This document shows, piece after piece, positions 34,554 through 43,940 of a stretch of 64,000 nt of DNA (positions are counted from its first letter, which is position 1; each line of letters begins with the position of its first letter). The stretch lies in the NCBI RefSeq assembly GCF_018343525.1, contig NZ_JAGYPH010000002.1:434001-498000 (forward strand). Reading direction: 5' to 3'. Under the pieces are notes generated by a model. The model was given only the letters and a program-made list of their open reading frames with translations, ran no database searches and was not told the origin of the DNA. Source of the stretch: Lederbergia citrea (lineage in GTDB: Bacteria > Bacillota > Bacilli > Bacillales > Bacillaceae_C). A program made the position numbers and the translations under genes.

Positions 34554-36541
34554 AATAGGTGGTCGGTGCAGATTTCGTCGGGTTCGGTACCGGTTGCAAA
34601 GTAGGTGAGTCGGAAGACTGGGCATAGGTCGGATGCTAGTTTTCCGTTTTCGGGATCAATTGGGACGGCAACAACGCCAGTAGGCGGTTTAAAAATATGA
34701 AATTCTTCAGGCTGACCTTTAATGGAACGCTCCATAAATTTGAGCCAAATGTTTTTAGCGTATTGCTTGTCCGCTGACAAAGTGATTTCATCTCCTTTGT
34801 CGTAACCCGTCCAAACAGCGGCCGCAATCCCGGGCGTAAAGCCTGCCATCCAGCTGTCGGATTTCGTTGATCCGGATTTACCGGCATATATTCTACTTGT
34901 TTGATCCGCCATGGAAGCTCCGGTCACCGTTGCATAACCATTCAATTTCACATCAAACATACCCGTCATCATTTGGCTCATCACATAGGCCAGATCGCGC
35001 TTCAAAATTTGCTCGTTATTTTGCTTTGCTTCGTATATGACTTTTCCGCGTGAATCCTCAACCTTTTGAATGAAGACCGGCTCCACCTTTTTTCCTCCAT
35101 TTGCAATCATGCTATACGCATTTAGTAGTTCAACTACCTTGACGCCAGATGTTCCGAGCGCTAGGGAAGGCACTTTTTTCATATCTGTCGTAATTCCGAA
35201 TCTTTTTGCTGTATCAACAAGGACGTCTTGACCGAGAAACAAATGGGTTTTGACCGCATATATATTGTCGGATACAGCTAATGCTTGCGCCATCGTGATT
35301 TCTCCGTCTGCATATTTATTATTAAAATTATGGGGGGCATATTCGGCTTTTTCATCATCATATTTAAATGTAGTCAGCTCGCTTCTCATCATCGTCGAAG
35401 GAGTAAAGCCACGTTCAAGTGCCGCATAGTAAAGCAACGGCTTAATCGTTGATCCCGGTTGACGTACTGCCTGAGTAGCCCGATTAAAAGGACTCTCCTT
35501 ATAATCTTTTCCACCAACAAGTGCTGTGACAAATCCGGTTTTTGGATCCATTGCAGCAAAGCCTAATTGCATGTCGGATGACTCTGGGATGGTTTCTGCT
35601 ACAACTTTTTCAGCAATTTCCTGCTGGCGTGAATCAAGCGTCGTATACACCTTCAATCCTCCTAATGCAATACTTCGCTCATCCAATCCGACCGATGTAA
35701 GAAGTTCTTTTCTTACTGCATCATAAAAATACGGGGCTGACTCTGCCCGATGATGAAGATGCTCTCCAGTAAAAACGAGCTTTTCCTCTGCAGCCGCCCT
35801 TGCTTCTTCCTTAGAAATAGTCCCGGTTTCCTGCATCGATTTTAAGACAAGTAATTGGCGGTTTTTAGCTTTTTCTAAGGAAATTAATGGAGAATAAATT
35901 CCTGGACCTTTAGGAATTCCGGAAAGCATCGCGCTTTCGGCAAGCGATAGCTCTTTCGCACTTTTACCAAAATAAAATTCACTTGCCGCTTCAATTCCGT
36001 ATGCGCCATGACCATAGGAAATGGTATTTAAATAGCCTTCTAAAATCTGATTTTTATCGTAATTAATTTCCAAGCGAATGGCATAAAAAGCTTCAGATAT
36101 TTTTCTCTTCCACGTTTTATCCATTGTTAAAAATAAATTTCGTGCATATTGCTGGGTAATCGTACTGGCACCCTGTACTTTTCGCATCTCTTTCGCATTG
36201 GCTAAAACAGCGCCGCCGATTCTTTTAACATCAAATCCATAATGATTGTAAAAAGTCCGGTCCTCAATCGCGATCACCGCTTTAATCGTATCAGGGGACA
36301 TATCTTCTAACTTTACCCAGTACCTTTTTTCTCCGCTGTTGCTTTCGCCAATAACGGAGCCATCATTTGCGTAATATAAAGTAGATTGCGGGATGGCCAG
36401 CGGCGGCGGGCCGAGAATTTTAGCATATAAATACAATGAAAATAAAATCATGCCTACGGCTCCGACCGCTAATATGCTAGTAAAGGCAAATAGCCTAAAG
36501 TTTCTCCATTTTCTTCTTCGCATCCTTGTTTCAGCTTCCAC
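34544..36541 (-). CDS. pbpG: Class A penicillin-binding protein PbpG (PBP2d)
   Basis: A 665-residue bifunctional peptidoglycan synthase with an N-terminal membrane anchor (about 18-40). The glycosyltransferase domain has AIEDRTFYNHYGFD and ASTITQQYARNLFL. The transpeptidase has the SxxK serine in RQPGSTIKPLLYY, SDN in ALAVSDNIYAV and the KTG-equivalent KSG in YAGKSGSTKSDSW. It corresponds to B. subtilis YwhE (PbpG), made in the forespore for germ cell wall synthesis. The GTG at 36541 is eight bases after GGGAGG. A SigG-like promoter lies upstream. Confidence 0.92.
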   Translation of the reverse strand: MEAETRMRRRKWRNFRLFAFTSILAVGAVGMILFSLYLYAKILGPPPLAIPQSTLYYANDGSVIGESNSGEKRYWVKLEDMSPDTIKAVIAIEDRTFYNHYGFDVKRIGGAVLANAKEMRKVQGASTITQQYARNLFLTMDKTWKRKISEAFYAIRLEINYDKNQILEGYLNTISYGHGAYGIEAASEFYFGKSAKELSLAESAMLSGIPKGPGIYSPLISLEKAKNRQLLVLKSMQETGTISKEEARAAAEEKLVFTGEHLHHRAESAPYFYDAVRKELLTSVGLDERSIALGGLKVYTTLDSRQQEIAEKVVAETIPESSDMQLGFAAMDPKTGFVTALVGGKDYKESPFNRATQAVRQPGSTIKPLLYYAALERGFTPSTMMRSELTTFKYDDEKAEYAPHNFNNKYADGEITMAQALAVSDNIYAVKTHLFLGQDVLVDTAKRFGITTDMKKVPSLALGTSGVKVVELLNAYSMIANGGKKVEPVFIQKVEDSRGKVIYEAKQNNEQILKRDLAYVMSQMMTGMFDVKLNGYATVTGASMADQTSRIYAGKSGSTKSDSWMAGFTPGIAAAVWTGYDKGDEITLSADKQYAKNIWLKFMERSIKGQPEEFHIFKPPTGVVAVPIDPENGKLASDLCPVFRLTYFATGTEPDEICTDHLFGR

Positions 36542-36578
36542 CTTCTCCACCTCCCGAATTCTAGTAATCTTTCTTCAT

Positions 36579-36608
36579 CAGTATGAAAGGAAAAAAGCTT
36601 TTTTATTC
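36579..36608 (-). promoter_or_regulatory. Candidate SigG (late forespore) promoter of pbpG
   Basis: On the minus strand GAATA, 18 bases, CATACTG matches the SigG/SigF-type forespore pattern with the preferred 18-base spacer and one mismatch in the last -10 base. It predicts a 5' leader of about 30 bases. Confidence 0.5.
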
Positions 36609-36656
36609 ACACTTTTCAAGTAAATTTATTTTCCACCCGGATTCTTTGGAAAAATC

Positions 36657-36686
36657 TTTACTTCTTTACTCGTTTTTATATATAAT
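36657..36686 (+). promoter_or_regulatory. Candidate SigA promoter of speE-speB
   Basis: TTTACT, 18 bases, TATAAT in an AT-rich stretch about 90 bases before the speE start. Confidence 0.4.
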
Positions 36687-36775
36687 TTTTTCATGTTTGT
36701 AAGTGGGTGAATGTGGAAAACTAGCATTAATATGAAAATTAAATGCGTATATGGTACGCGAGAGGATGGCAGCAA

Positions 36776-37606
36776 ATGGGTGGATTATGGTTTACAGAAA
36801 AGCAAACAGATCACTACGGGATTACGATGAAAGTGAAACGTACTTTACATACAGAACAGACCGATTTTCAAATGCTAGAAATGGTAGAAACAGAAGAGTG
36901 GGGGAATATGCTGCTGCTTGATGGCATGGTCATGACAACGGTGAAGGATGAATTTGTCTATCATGAAATGGTCGCGCATGTGCCGCTCTTTACGCATCCA
37001 AATCCGGAGAAAGTGTTAGTCGTAGGCGGCGGAGATGGTGGTGTTATCCGTGAGATCATGAAGCATCCAAGCGTAAAAAAAGCGGTCCTCGTCGATATTG
37101 ATGGAAAGGTTATCGAATACTCTAAGCAATACTTACCCGAAATTGCCGGTGAACTCGATAATGAGCGAGTAGAAGTGAAAGTTGGCGATGGATTTATGGA
37201 GATTGCTGAAAGTGAAAATGAGTATGACGTGATCATGGTCGATTCTACAGAACCCGTTGGTCCAGCTGTTAACTTATTTACGAAAGGTTTTTATGACGGC
37301 ATTTCTAAGGCGTTAAAAGAAGATGGAATTTTTGTTGCGCAAACGGACAACCCGTGGTTTAAAGCGGATTTAATTCGCGAAGTACAAAGTGATGTCAAAG
37401 AAATTTTCCCCATAACAAGGCTTTATATTGCCAATGTACCAACATATCCAAGCGGCATGTGGACATTTACATTAGGATCCAAGCAGCACGATCCACTCGA
37501 TGTAGCTGATAGCCGTTTCCATGAAATTGATACAAAATATTACACAAAAGAATTGCATAAGGCGGCATTCGTTTTGCCTAAATTCGTTGCCGACTTAACA
37601 AAATAA
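36776..37606 (+). CDS. speE: Spermidine synthase
   Basis: A 276-residue aminopropyltransferase making spermidine from putrescine and decarboxylated S-adenosylmethionine. [20 protein letters not shown] is the cofactor loop, VDIDGKVIE the ribose-binding acidic residues, and [11 protein letters not shown] the catalytic aspartate region. The ATG at 36776 gives the usual length and follows AGAGGATGG. speB follows 20 bp later, giving the agmatine route from arginine. Confidence 0.95.
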   Translation: MGGLWFTEKQTDHYGITMKVKRTLHTEQTDFQMLEMVETEEWGNMLLLDGMVMTTVKDEFVYHEMVAHVPLFTHPNPEKVLVVGGGDGGVIREIMKHPSVKKAVLVDIDGKVIEYSKQYLPEIAGELDNERVEVKVGDGFMEIAESENEYDVIMVDSTEPVGPAVNLFTKGFYDGISKALKEDGIFVAQTDNPWFKADLIREVQSDVKEIFPITRLYIANVPTYPSGMWTFTLGSKQHDPLDVADSRFHEIDTKYYTKELHKAAFVLPKFVADLTK

Positions 37607-37626
37607 ACCGCGAGAGGAGGAACATA

Positions 37627-38496
37627 ATGCGTTTTGATGAAGCTTATTCCGGCAATGTTTTCATTGGCAGCCATCCGAATTATGAAGAGAGCCAAGTAGT
37701 CATTTACGGAATGCCGATGGATTGGACCGTTAGTTATCGCCCGGGATCAAGGTTTGGCCCAGGGCAAATCCGCAAAGTCTCGATTGGACTTGAGGAATAT
37801 AGTCCGTATCTTGACCGCGAAATGTCCGATGTTAAATATTTTGACGCGGGAGACATTCCGCTCCCGTTCGGTAATGCACAAAGAAGCCTTGATATGATTG
37901 AAGATTATATTGATTCCTTGCTGAAGGATGGAAAATTTCCTCTCGGCCTCGGCGGGGAGCATCTCGTTTCCTGGCCGGTCATAAAGGCAATGTATAAAAA
38001 ATATCCTGATCTAGCGATTATTCACATGGATGCCCATACGGATCTTCGCACGGAATATGAGGGAGAGCCGCTTTCGCATTCCACTCCGATTCGGAAGGCG
38101 GCTGAACTGATTGGTCCGCATAATATATACTCATTCGGAATTCGATCAGGCATGAAAGAAGAATTCAAGTGGGCAAAAGAAAACGGCATGCATATTGCAA
38201 AATTCGAAGTACTGGAGCCTTTGAAAAAAGTGCTGCCTAAGCTTGCAGGTCGTCCCGTATACGTAACGATCGATATTGACGTCCTTGACCCGGCACATGC
38301 ACCAGGGACTGGAACAGTGGATGCTGGCGGCATTACATCAAAAGAGCTGCTTGCTTCGATCCACGAAATTGCCCGTTCTGAACTCAAAATGGTAGGCGCA
38401 GATCTTGTCGAAGTAGCACCGATTTACGACCACTCTGAGCAAACAGCTAATACGGCGAGCAAGCTCCTTAGAGAAATGCTCCTCGGCTGGGTGTAA
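37627..38496 (+). CDS. speB: Agmatinase (ureohydrolase)
   Basis: A 289-residue manganese enzyme converting agmatine to putrescine and urea. Metal motifs are GGEHLVSW, HMDAHTDLR and TIDIDVLDPAHAPGTGT. Paired with speE as in B. subtilis. The upstream arginine decarboxylase is not in this window. Confidence 0.95.
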   Translation: MRFDEAYSGNVFIGSHPNYEESQVVIYGMPMDWTVSYRPGSRFGPGQIRKVSIGLEEYSPYLDREMSDVKYFDAGDIPLPFGNAQRSLDMIEDYIDSLLKDGKFPLGLGGEHLVSWPVIKAMYKKYPDLAIIHMDAHTDLRTEYEGEPLSHSTPIRKAAELIGPHNIYSFGIRSGMKEEFKWAKENGMHIAKFEVLEPLKKVLPKLAGRPVYVTIDIDVLDPAHAPGTGTVDAGGITSKELLASIHEIARSELKMVGADLVEVAPIYDHSEQTANTASKLLREMLLGWV

Positions 38497-38503
38497 GAAA
38501 TGC

Positions 38504-38645
38504 GGAAAGCGCCCGTTAAGCGACGTACAAACTTTTAAGGATTCTGACGAGATAAAGGAAACACAATGAGCCGTAGGCGAATTGATGTTGACTTATCGTA
38601 GGAAGAATCCTGAAGTTTGCTAGTCGCTGGGCGCTGAAGCTAGAC
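38504..38645 (+). repeat. Second type of long stem-loop repeat
   Basis: A block of nested inverted repeats after speB: GCGCCC with GGGCGC, AGCGAC with GTCGCT, AAACTT with AAGTTT and AGGATTC with GAATCCT fold into one long interrupted hairpin with an internal arm. It ends GGGCGCTGAAGCTAGAC, a tail I recognise from dispersed Bacillus intergenic elements. It is different from the 23931 family and appears once here. Confidence 0.65.
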
Positions 38646-38650
38646 AAATA

Positions 38651-38689
38651 AAAACGTGATGTCTCTATCAATAGGGACATCACGTTTTT
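38651..38689. terminator. Bidirectional terminator between speB and the GGDEF gene
   Basis: AAAACGTGATGTC (38651-38663) pairs with GACATCACGTTTT (38676-38688), extended inward by TCT/AGG; T runs on both strands. Confidence 0.9.
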
Positions 38690-39768
38690 ATTTTATTGAC
38701 ATGAACAATCTTGTTTCTACCCGACTCTTTCGCATTGTATAAAGCCGAATCCGCTTTTTTATATAAAGACTGAATGTTAGTTCCATTCTCAGGAAAGGTA
38801 CTAATGCCGATCGATACGGTAAGCGGCAATTGCAAACTTGCAGAAGGTCGGAAAGGCGGCCTCTCCATCTCGGAACGGATGGTCTCAGCTATTTCCAGAG
38901 CACCCGCCTCCTTTTTACCAGGCAGAATGATGGTAAATTCCTCTCCTCCAATCCGTGACACGATACCATTTGCCATCTTAACAGCTTCCTTTAAGCGAAG
39001 GCCGAGCTCCCTTAGCACCTCATCCCCAACTGGATGTCCATACGTATCATTAATTTTTTTGAAAAAATCGATATCAAGAATCACTAACGAAAATGGATCA
39101 CGGGAAAATTGTGTCATGGGCTTCGCGATCTCTTGGAATTTCCTACTATTATTTAGACCTGTTAAAAAGTCAGTTTCAGCCATCGTCTCAATCTGGCTTA
39201 ACTTTTTAAAATGATCATCCAATTCAAGCAAGATAAACAGGACAATAAAGAAGGACCCGAGTGAGAAAATGATATAATAAATAATATCGATTGGTTGATC
39301 TCCAGATAAATGGAGAAGAAAGGCTAACACCGCTGCAGTTTGCCCCGTAATAAAATAAAAATAATAATGGACATTTTGAAAAGTTACAGGCTTTTTCAAG
39401 CTAATGATTGAGACGACAATCCCGATGAAGATTGAGTTGAATCCTGCAATCATTGAGGTATTCGTAACCCCGCCTATAAAAATCCGTTCGACCCCAATTA
39501 TAAGCGCACTAAGAAACGGAGTAATCGGACCGCCAAATATTCCTGAAATGGCAATGACAACTGTCCGTGAATCAACAAACACCTCATCCGACACAAAGAC
39601 CCCTGTCTTCATTAGAATGATTCCGCCTATTCCTGCCATCACACCAATAAACCAAGGGTGGAGAGAAGGAAAGGGCAATCGAAACCTCACACGATTTTGG
39701 TAAGGCCAATAAGATAAGACAGAGAAGGTAAAAAGAATACAAAAATTAATGATGAGTCCTAATAACAT
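38680..39768 (-). CDS. Membrane diguanylate cyclase (5TMR-LYT + GGDEF)
   Basis: A 362-residue protein. About residues 1-190 contain six or so helices of the 5TMR-LYT sensor type (GIFGGPITPFLSALIIGVER, NSIFIGIVVSI). A GGDEF domain follows (TDFLTGLNNSRKFQE, VILDIDFFKKINDTYGH) with an intact GGEEF active-site loop (RIGGEEFTIILPG), so it should make cyclic di-GMP. The RxxD inhibitory site that normally lies five residues before the loop is absent (KMAN is there), so product inhibition is probably lost. The signal is unknown. Confidence 0.88.
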   Translation of the reverse strand: MLLGLIINFCILFTFSVLSYWPYQNRVRFRLPFPSLHPWFIGVMAGIGGIILMKTGVFVSDEVFVDSRTVVIAISGIFGGPITPFLSALIIGVERIFIGGVTNTSMIAGFNSIFIGIVVSIISLKKPVTFQNVHYYFYFITGQTAAVLAFLLHLSGDQPIDIIYYIIFSLGSFFIVLFILLELDDHFKKLSQIETMAETDFLTGLNNSRKFQEIAKPMTQFSRDPFSLVILDIDFFKKINDTYGHPVGDEVLRELGLRLKEAVKMANGIVSRIGGEEFTIILPGKKEAGALEIAETIRSEMERPPFRPSASLQLPLTVSIGISTFPENGTNIQSLYKKADSALYNAKESGRNKIVHVNKIKT

Positions 39769-39920
39769 GTACGGTCATCCTTTATATGTAGTAACCAATA
39801 AATTATACCACTTTTTACCTATAGAAAAGAAGGTGTTCCTGTATTGTTATGTTGAAAATTAATAAGCGAAGAGGATATAATAAGAGGATTATTTCAGGTG
39901 GTTAAAAGGAGGCGGGAAGT

Positions 39921-40364
39921 ATGAAAACAAAGGAAGATAAAAGACGGGCGAAAATTAAGCTTGCAACAACCATCCGCCATCCCGATCAAGAAAAAGAAAC
40001 GTATCAACTATGGGCAGAAGGCTCTTACGTTCTAAAGCAAGGGCAATCCTATTTAATGTATGAAGAAATTCAGGAGGAAGGAAACATTCGAACGACAGTG
40101 AGAATGGGTGAGGATGAAGCGCTTATTTTACGAGGCGGCGCAATCAAAATGCGTTTGCCGCTATCGCTAAGTGAAACACTGCCGGGCAGTTATGACGGAG
40201 GGTTTGGCTCACTCTCAATTACGACAAAAACCCATAACCTACTATACGATCGAAATGAATCCGACGGAAGCGGCCGTTTCCTTGCCGCATACGACTTGCT
40301 CGCAGGTGATCAACTGATCGGAGAATATAAATTAGAGTTTACATATACGGAGGAGATGTCATGA
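39921..40364 (+). CDS. ywiB: YwiB family beta-barrel protein (DUF1934)
   Basis: A 147-residue protein of the DUF1934 family, with a calycin-like barrel predicted for the family and no known activity. Motifs: [19 protein letters not shown] and [20 protein letters not shown]. Preceded by AAAGGAGG. Its stop overlaps the argS start by four bases (ATGA), so the two are translationally coupled, as in B. subtilis. Confidence 0.88.
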   Translation: MKTKEDKRRAKIKLATTIRHPDQEKETYQLWAEGSYVLKQGQSYLMYEEIQEEGNIRTTVRMGEDEALILRGGAIKMRLPLSLSETLPGSYDGGFGSLSITTKTHNLLYDRNESDGSGRFLAAYDLLAGDQLIGEYKLEFTYTEEMS

Positions 40365-42031
40365 ACGCAGTTGAAAAGATTCAAAATGAAATAAAATTGG
40401 CCATTCGTGAAGCTGCCATCAAAGCGGGGCTCGCTTCTGAAGAAGAAATGCCAGATGTAATTCTTGAAACACCAAAAGATAAGGCCAACGGTGACTATTC
40501 GACAAATATGGCGATGCAGCTTGCCCGTATCGCTAAAAAAGCACCACGTATGATTGCAGAGCAGATTCAAGCTAATTTTAACCGCTCAAAGGCTTCCATT
40601 GAAAAAATAGAAATTGCTGGACCAGGTTTTATTAATTTTTACATGAACAATAGTTACTTAACAGATCTTGTTCCAACCATTTTGGAAAGCGGTGACGACT
40701 ATGGCCGCTCAAATGCTGGAAAAGGAGAAAAGGTTCAAGTTGAATTTGTATCCGCAAATCCAACTGGCGACTTGCATCTTGGTCATGCACGCGGTGCTGC
40801 TGTTGGTGACTCACTTTGTAATGTATTGGATAAAGCAGGCTACGAGGTCTCTCGCGAATATTATATAAATGATGCCGGGAACCAGATTCATAACCTTGCA
40901 CTTTCCGTGGAAGCACGCTATTTCCAAGCACTCGGACTCGAAAAAGAAATGCCTGAAGATGGCTACCATGGTAAAGATATTATTGGCATCGGCCAAAAAA
41001 TAGCAGAAGAATTCGGCGATAAATACGTTCACGGAAACGAAGAAGAGCGCTTTAAATTTTTCCGCCGCTACGGACTTGATTACGAAATGGCGAAATTGAA
41101 AAAAGATCTTGAAAATTTCCGAGTTCATTTTGATGTTTGGTATTCAGAAACATCCCTATACGAAAACGGAAAGATCGATCCGACCTTGGACCGGTTGCGC
41201 GAAAAAGGGCATATTTATGAGCAGGATGGGGCGACATGGTTCCGCTCAACAGATTTTGGCGATGACAAGGACCGTGTACTCATTAAAAATGATGGCACAT
41301 ACACGTATTTGACACCGGATATCGCCTATCATCTCGATAAAATTTCCCGTGGCTTTGATAAGCTGATTAACATTTGGGGTGCAGACCACCACGGTTATAT
41401 TCCACGGATGAAAGCTGCGGTTGAGGCGCTTGGGTACGATCGTGACCGACTCGAAGTAGAAGTAATCCAGCTCGTTCACTTATATAAAGACGGCGAGAAA
41501 ATGAAAATGAGCAAACGGACTGGAAAAGCAGTGACGATGCGCGAGCTGATTGAAGAAGTAGGCCTTGATGCTGTCCGCTACTTCTTTGCAATGAGAAGCG
41601 CAGACACTCACATGGACTTTGATCTTGATTTAGCCGTATCAGAATCCAATGAAAATCCAGTGTATTATGCACAATATGCCCATGCCCGAATTTGGAGCAT
41701 CCTCCGTTCAGCGGACGAAAAAGGCTTTACTTTTGACAGCAATACGGACCTTTCTCCACTGACAAGCGAAAAGTCAGTTGAGCTATTGAAAAAACTTGGA
41801 GAATTCCCGCTCGTCATTTCTGATGCAGCAGAAAAGCGCATCCCACATCGAATCACTAACTATATATTTGATTTGGCTTCGGTTTTCCATAGTTTTTACA
41901 ATGCAGAAAAAGTCTTAAATGAAGACAATCCTGAAGAAACAAAAGCAAGACTTGCCCTCGTAAAGACAGTGCAAATCACAATGAAAAATGCACTGGCGTT
42001 AGTAGGAGTATCTGCACCGGAGAAAATGTAA
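40361..42031 (+). CDS. argS: Arginyl-tRNA synthetase
   Basis: A 556-residue class I synthetase. The HIGH motif is in [18 protein letters not shown] (about 130-147), the KMSKS-like loop is [14 protein letters not shown] (about 377-390), and the C-terminal DALR anticodon-binding domain ends [13 protein letters not shown]. The N-terminal Add-1 domain is present. Length equals the B. subtilis enzyme. There is no T-box leader; it is expressed with ywiB. Confidence 0.97.
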   Translation: MNAVEKIQNEIKLAIREAAIKAGLASEEEMPDVILETPKDKANGDYSTNMAMQLARIAKKAPRMIAEQIQANFNRSKASIEKIEIAGPGFINFYMNNSYLTDLVPTILESGDDYGRSNAGKGEKVQVEFVSANPTGDLHLGHARGAAVGDSLCNVLDKAGYEVSREYYINDAGNQIHNLALSVEARYFQALGLEKEMPEDGYHGKDIIGIGQKIAEEFGDKYVHGNEEERFKFFRRYGLDYEMAKLKKDLENFRVHFDVWYSETSLYENGKIDPTLDRLREKGHIYEQDGATWFRSTDFGDDKDRVLIKNDGTYTYLTPDIAYHLDKISRGFDKLINIWGADHHGYIPRMKAAVEALGYDRDRLEVEVIQLVHLYKDGEKMKMSKRTGKAVTMRELIEEVGLDAVRYFFAMRSADTHMDFDLDLAVSESNENPVYYAQYAHARIWSILRSADEKGFTFDSNTDLSPLTSEKSVELLKKLGEFPLVISDAAEKRIPHRITNYIFDLASVFHSFYNAEKVLNEDNPEETKARLALVKTVQITMKNALALVGVSAPEKM

Positions 42032-42038
42032 AAAGAAA

Positions 42039-42214
42039 AGCGAAAGCGCCTTGGTGGAAGAACGGCTAAAGGCGCCACGTCCTGTGGCAACGCCGTTCTG
42101 ACCCGCATCCTGCGGGCCTCCGACAAGCAAATGTTCTGATGCAATAAAAGTCCGCTATTGACTTTTAATGCATCAGGTTATTTGACCTCGAGGGGCTAGG
42201 CGCTGGAGCTGGAC
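42039..42214 (+). repeat. Modular stem-loop repeat, copy C
   Basis: A full-length copy of the element at 23931-24109, starting eight bases after the argS stop. Its variable hairpin (42137-42152 with 42160-42175) is TGATGC-type and nearly perfect, against GATCC/GGATC in copy D. The hairpins AAGAACGGC...GCCGTTCT and CCCGCATCCTGCGGG are intact. Confidence 0.9.
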
Positions 42215-42248
42215 AATGAGAAAAGCGGAAGCTAGACATGTTAAAATT

Positions 42249-42279
42249 AGTGAGCCACCTTAATAAAAGGTGGCTCACT
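42249..42279. terminator. Bidirectional terminator between argS and clsB
   Basis: AGTGAGCCACCTT (42249-42261) pairs perfectly with AAGGTGGCTCACT (42267-42279). Confidence 0.9.
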
Positions 42280-43479
42280 TTATAATAATCCCTGTATCAA
42301 AACCCCAATCCACTCCTTCGTACGTACCGACAGTCCGACCTTTTGTAAATCTTCAAAAGTAAGCTGACTCGACTGGCTAATATCTTCATACAAAGCTGCT
42401 TCAATTTCCTTTATGAAAGGTAAATCATAAATAAAACAGTTAATTTCATGATTTAGCTGAATGCTTCTTCGGTCAAAATTGGCAGTACCAATATCACAAA
42501 TCTTGCCGTCTATGACAATCACTTTTGCATGGAAAAATCCGTTTTGAAATTGGTAGACAGCTCCTCCCTTGGCCAAAATCCTTCGCAAGAAACGAAAAGA
42601 TGCTTCTTTTACGATCGAATGATCGGATTTTTTGGGAACAAGGACCGATACTTTTACACCTCTATCCAACGCATCCTCAATCGCTGCGAATAATTTTTTT
42701 GGAGGAATAAAATAGGGTGTACCGATAACAATGGTTTTCTCAGCCTGTTTAAACAAAGGGATGAGATGTGCTTCCACCCCAACGCCTTCTGATGGAAAAA
42801 GCCGGTGCTCCATTTCTGTTTTTCCAATTTCATAGACTACGGACTCAGGCTGAATCACTTTCCCTGTCGCACGTTTCCAATCAATCAAAAATTCTTGCTG
42901 CACATCCCCAACACCTTCTCCTTCGAGCCGGATATGGTAGTCACGCCATGGTGAAAGCTCTGGGTCCAAATCAATATATTCCTTGCCAATATTATAGCCG
43001 CCCAAATAACCAATTTTATTATCGATGATTGTAATCTTTCGATGGTTGCGCTGCTGAAGAGAAAATATGAGATATGGCAAACGAGGCCGATGACTAAAAG
43101 CAATTTCAATCCCATCTTCCCGAGCATCCATAAGCCAGCTTTTCGGAACTTTTCTACTGCCAAGCCAGTCAAGCAGGAGTCTCACCTTCACGCCTTTTTT
43201 CGCCTGCTCCATCAAAGCTTTAAAAAACGCTTCGCTAAACCGGTCATCCTTAACAATATAAAAAAGAATATGAATAGATGTCTTCGCCTCACTTAAGTCT
43301 TGAAAATAACTTTTATATAAATCCGCACCGTTCGTAATTAATTGAAGATGACCTTTTCTAAGCGGGTATTCCCGTAGTTGCCATCGTTTTTTATACATAT
43401 AGCGGCCGAGGGAAAAATCCGCAAAGGACCATATTGCAATTAATAAAATCAATAACATTATTCCTGCAAACCATCCCAT
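42280..43479 (-). CDS. clsB: Cardiolipin synthase-like phospholipase D protein (ClsB/YwjE)
   Basis: A 399-residue member of the phospholipase D superfamily with one N-terminal membrane helix. Two catalytic HKD motifs are visible: NHRKITIIDNKIGYLGGYNI and FHAKVIVIDGKICDIGTANF. It would condense two phosphatidylglycerols into cardiolipin and glycerol at the membrane. Length and position (before fadF in the ywj region) match B. subtilis YwjE (ClsB), a minor synthase. The B12 operon is inserted between it and fadF. Confidence 0.88.
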   Translation of the reverse strand: MGWFAGIMLLILLIAIWSFADFSLGRYMYKKRWQLREYPLRKGHLQLITNGADLYKSYFQDLSEAKTSIHILFYIVKDDRFSEAFFKALMEQAKKGVKVRLLLDWLGSRKVPKSWLMDAREDGIEIAFSHRPRLPYLIFSLQQRNHRKITIIDNKIGYLGGYNIGKEYIDLDPELSPWRDYHIRLEGEGVGDVQQEFLIDWKRATGKVIQPESVVYEIGKTEMEHRLFPSEGVGVEAHLIPLFKQAEKTIVIGTPYFIPPKKLFAAIEDALDRGVKVSVLVPKKSDHSIVKEASFRFLRRILAKGGAVYQFQNGFFHAKVIVIDGKICDIGTANFDRRSIQLNHEINCFIYDLPFIKEIEAALYEDISQSSQLTFEDLQKVGLSVRTKEWIGVLIQGLL

Positions 43480-43597
43480 TTTTATCTCCCCTCGCCAGTT
43501 TCATATTCGGTTAGTATTTCCTAGTAGCCTTCAAAATAGATGTGAGAAGCAAAAAAAACATGTATAATAAGGGATGTTGAAAAAAATTACATAGCTT

Positions 43598-43772
43598 GGA
43601 TTCGGTGCTTCTTTTAAAAAAGAAGCTGAAAAGGGAAGTTGGTTGAATTCCAACGCGGTCCCGCCACTGTAAATGGGAGCGAGCTGTATGTGCCACTGTG
43701 CAAAAAATGCACGGGAAGGAGCAGTAAGCGATGATCATGAGCCAGGAGACCTGCCGATGCCATTGCACCAGT
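43598..43772 (+). ncRNA. Cobalamin (adenosylcobalamin) riboswitch
   Basis: The conserved B12-box elements occur in order: GGTGC at 43604, GAAAAGGGAA, GCGGTCCCGCCACTGTAA, GGGAAGG and AGCCAGGAGACCTGCC (43740-43755), closed by GCACC at 43765-43769 pairing with GGTGC. It should repress the downstream corrinoid salvage operon when cobalamin is abundant. Confidence 0.95.
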
Positions 43773-43834
43773 AAACCTACGAGGATGGGGAGGTGGAGAA
43801 AGCGGCGGTTTGTTGTTTACTAATCGTTCACTGT

Positions 43835-43859
43835 ACATCTCCATGTGGGATGTTTTTTT
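43835..43859 (+). terminator. Regulated terminator of the cobalamin riboswitch
   Basis: ACATCTC (43835-43841) pairs with GGGATGT (43847-43853; one G-U), followed by seven T. The upstream GGGGAGGTGG stretch (43787-43796) can pair with the first arm and could act as antiterminator. Confidence 0.7.
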
Positions 43860-43940
43860 AATTTGAGGACTGTAATTCGGTTGAAGGGGAAATCGAGTCC
43901 TCATTCGAGTTTATTGCAAAAAACAGGAGGAAATTAGAGA

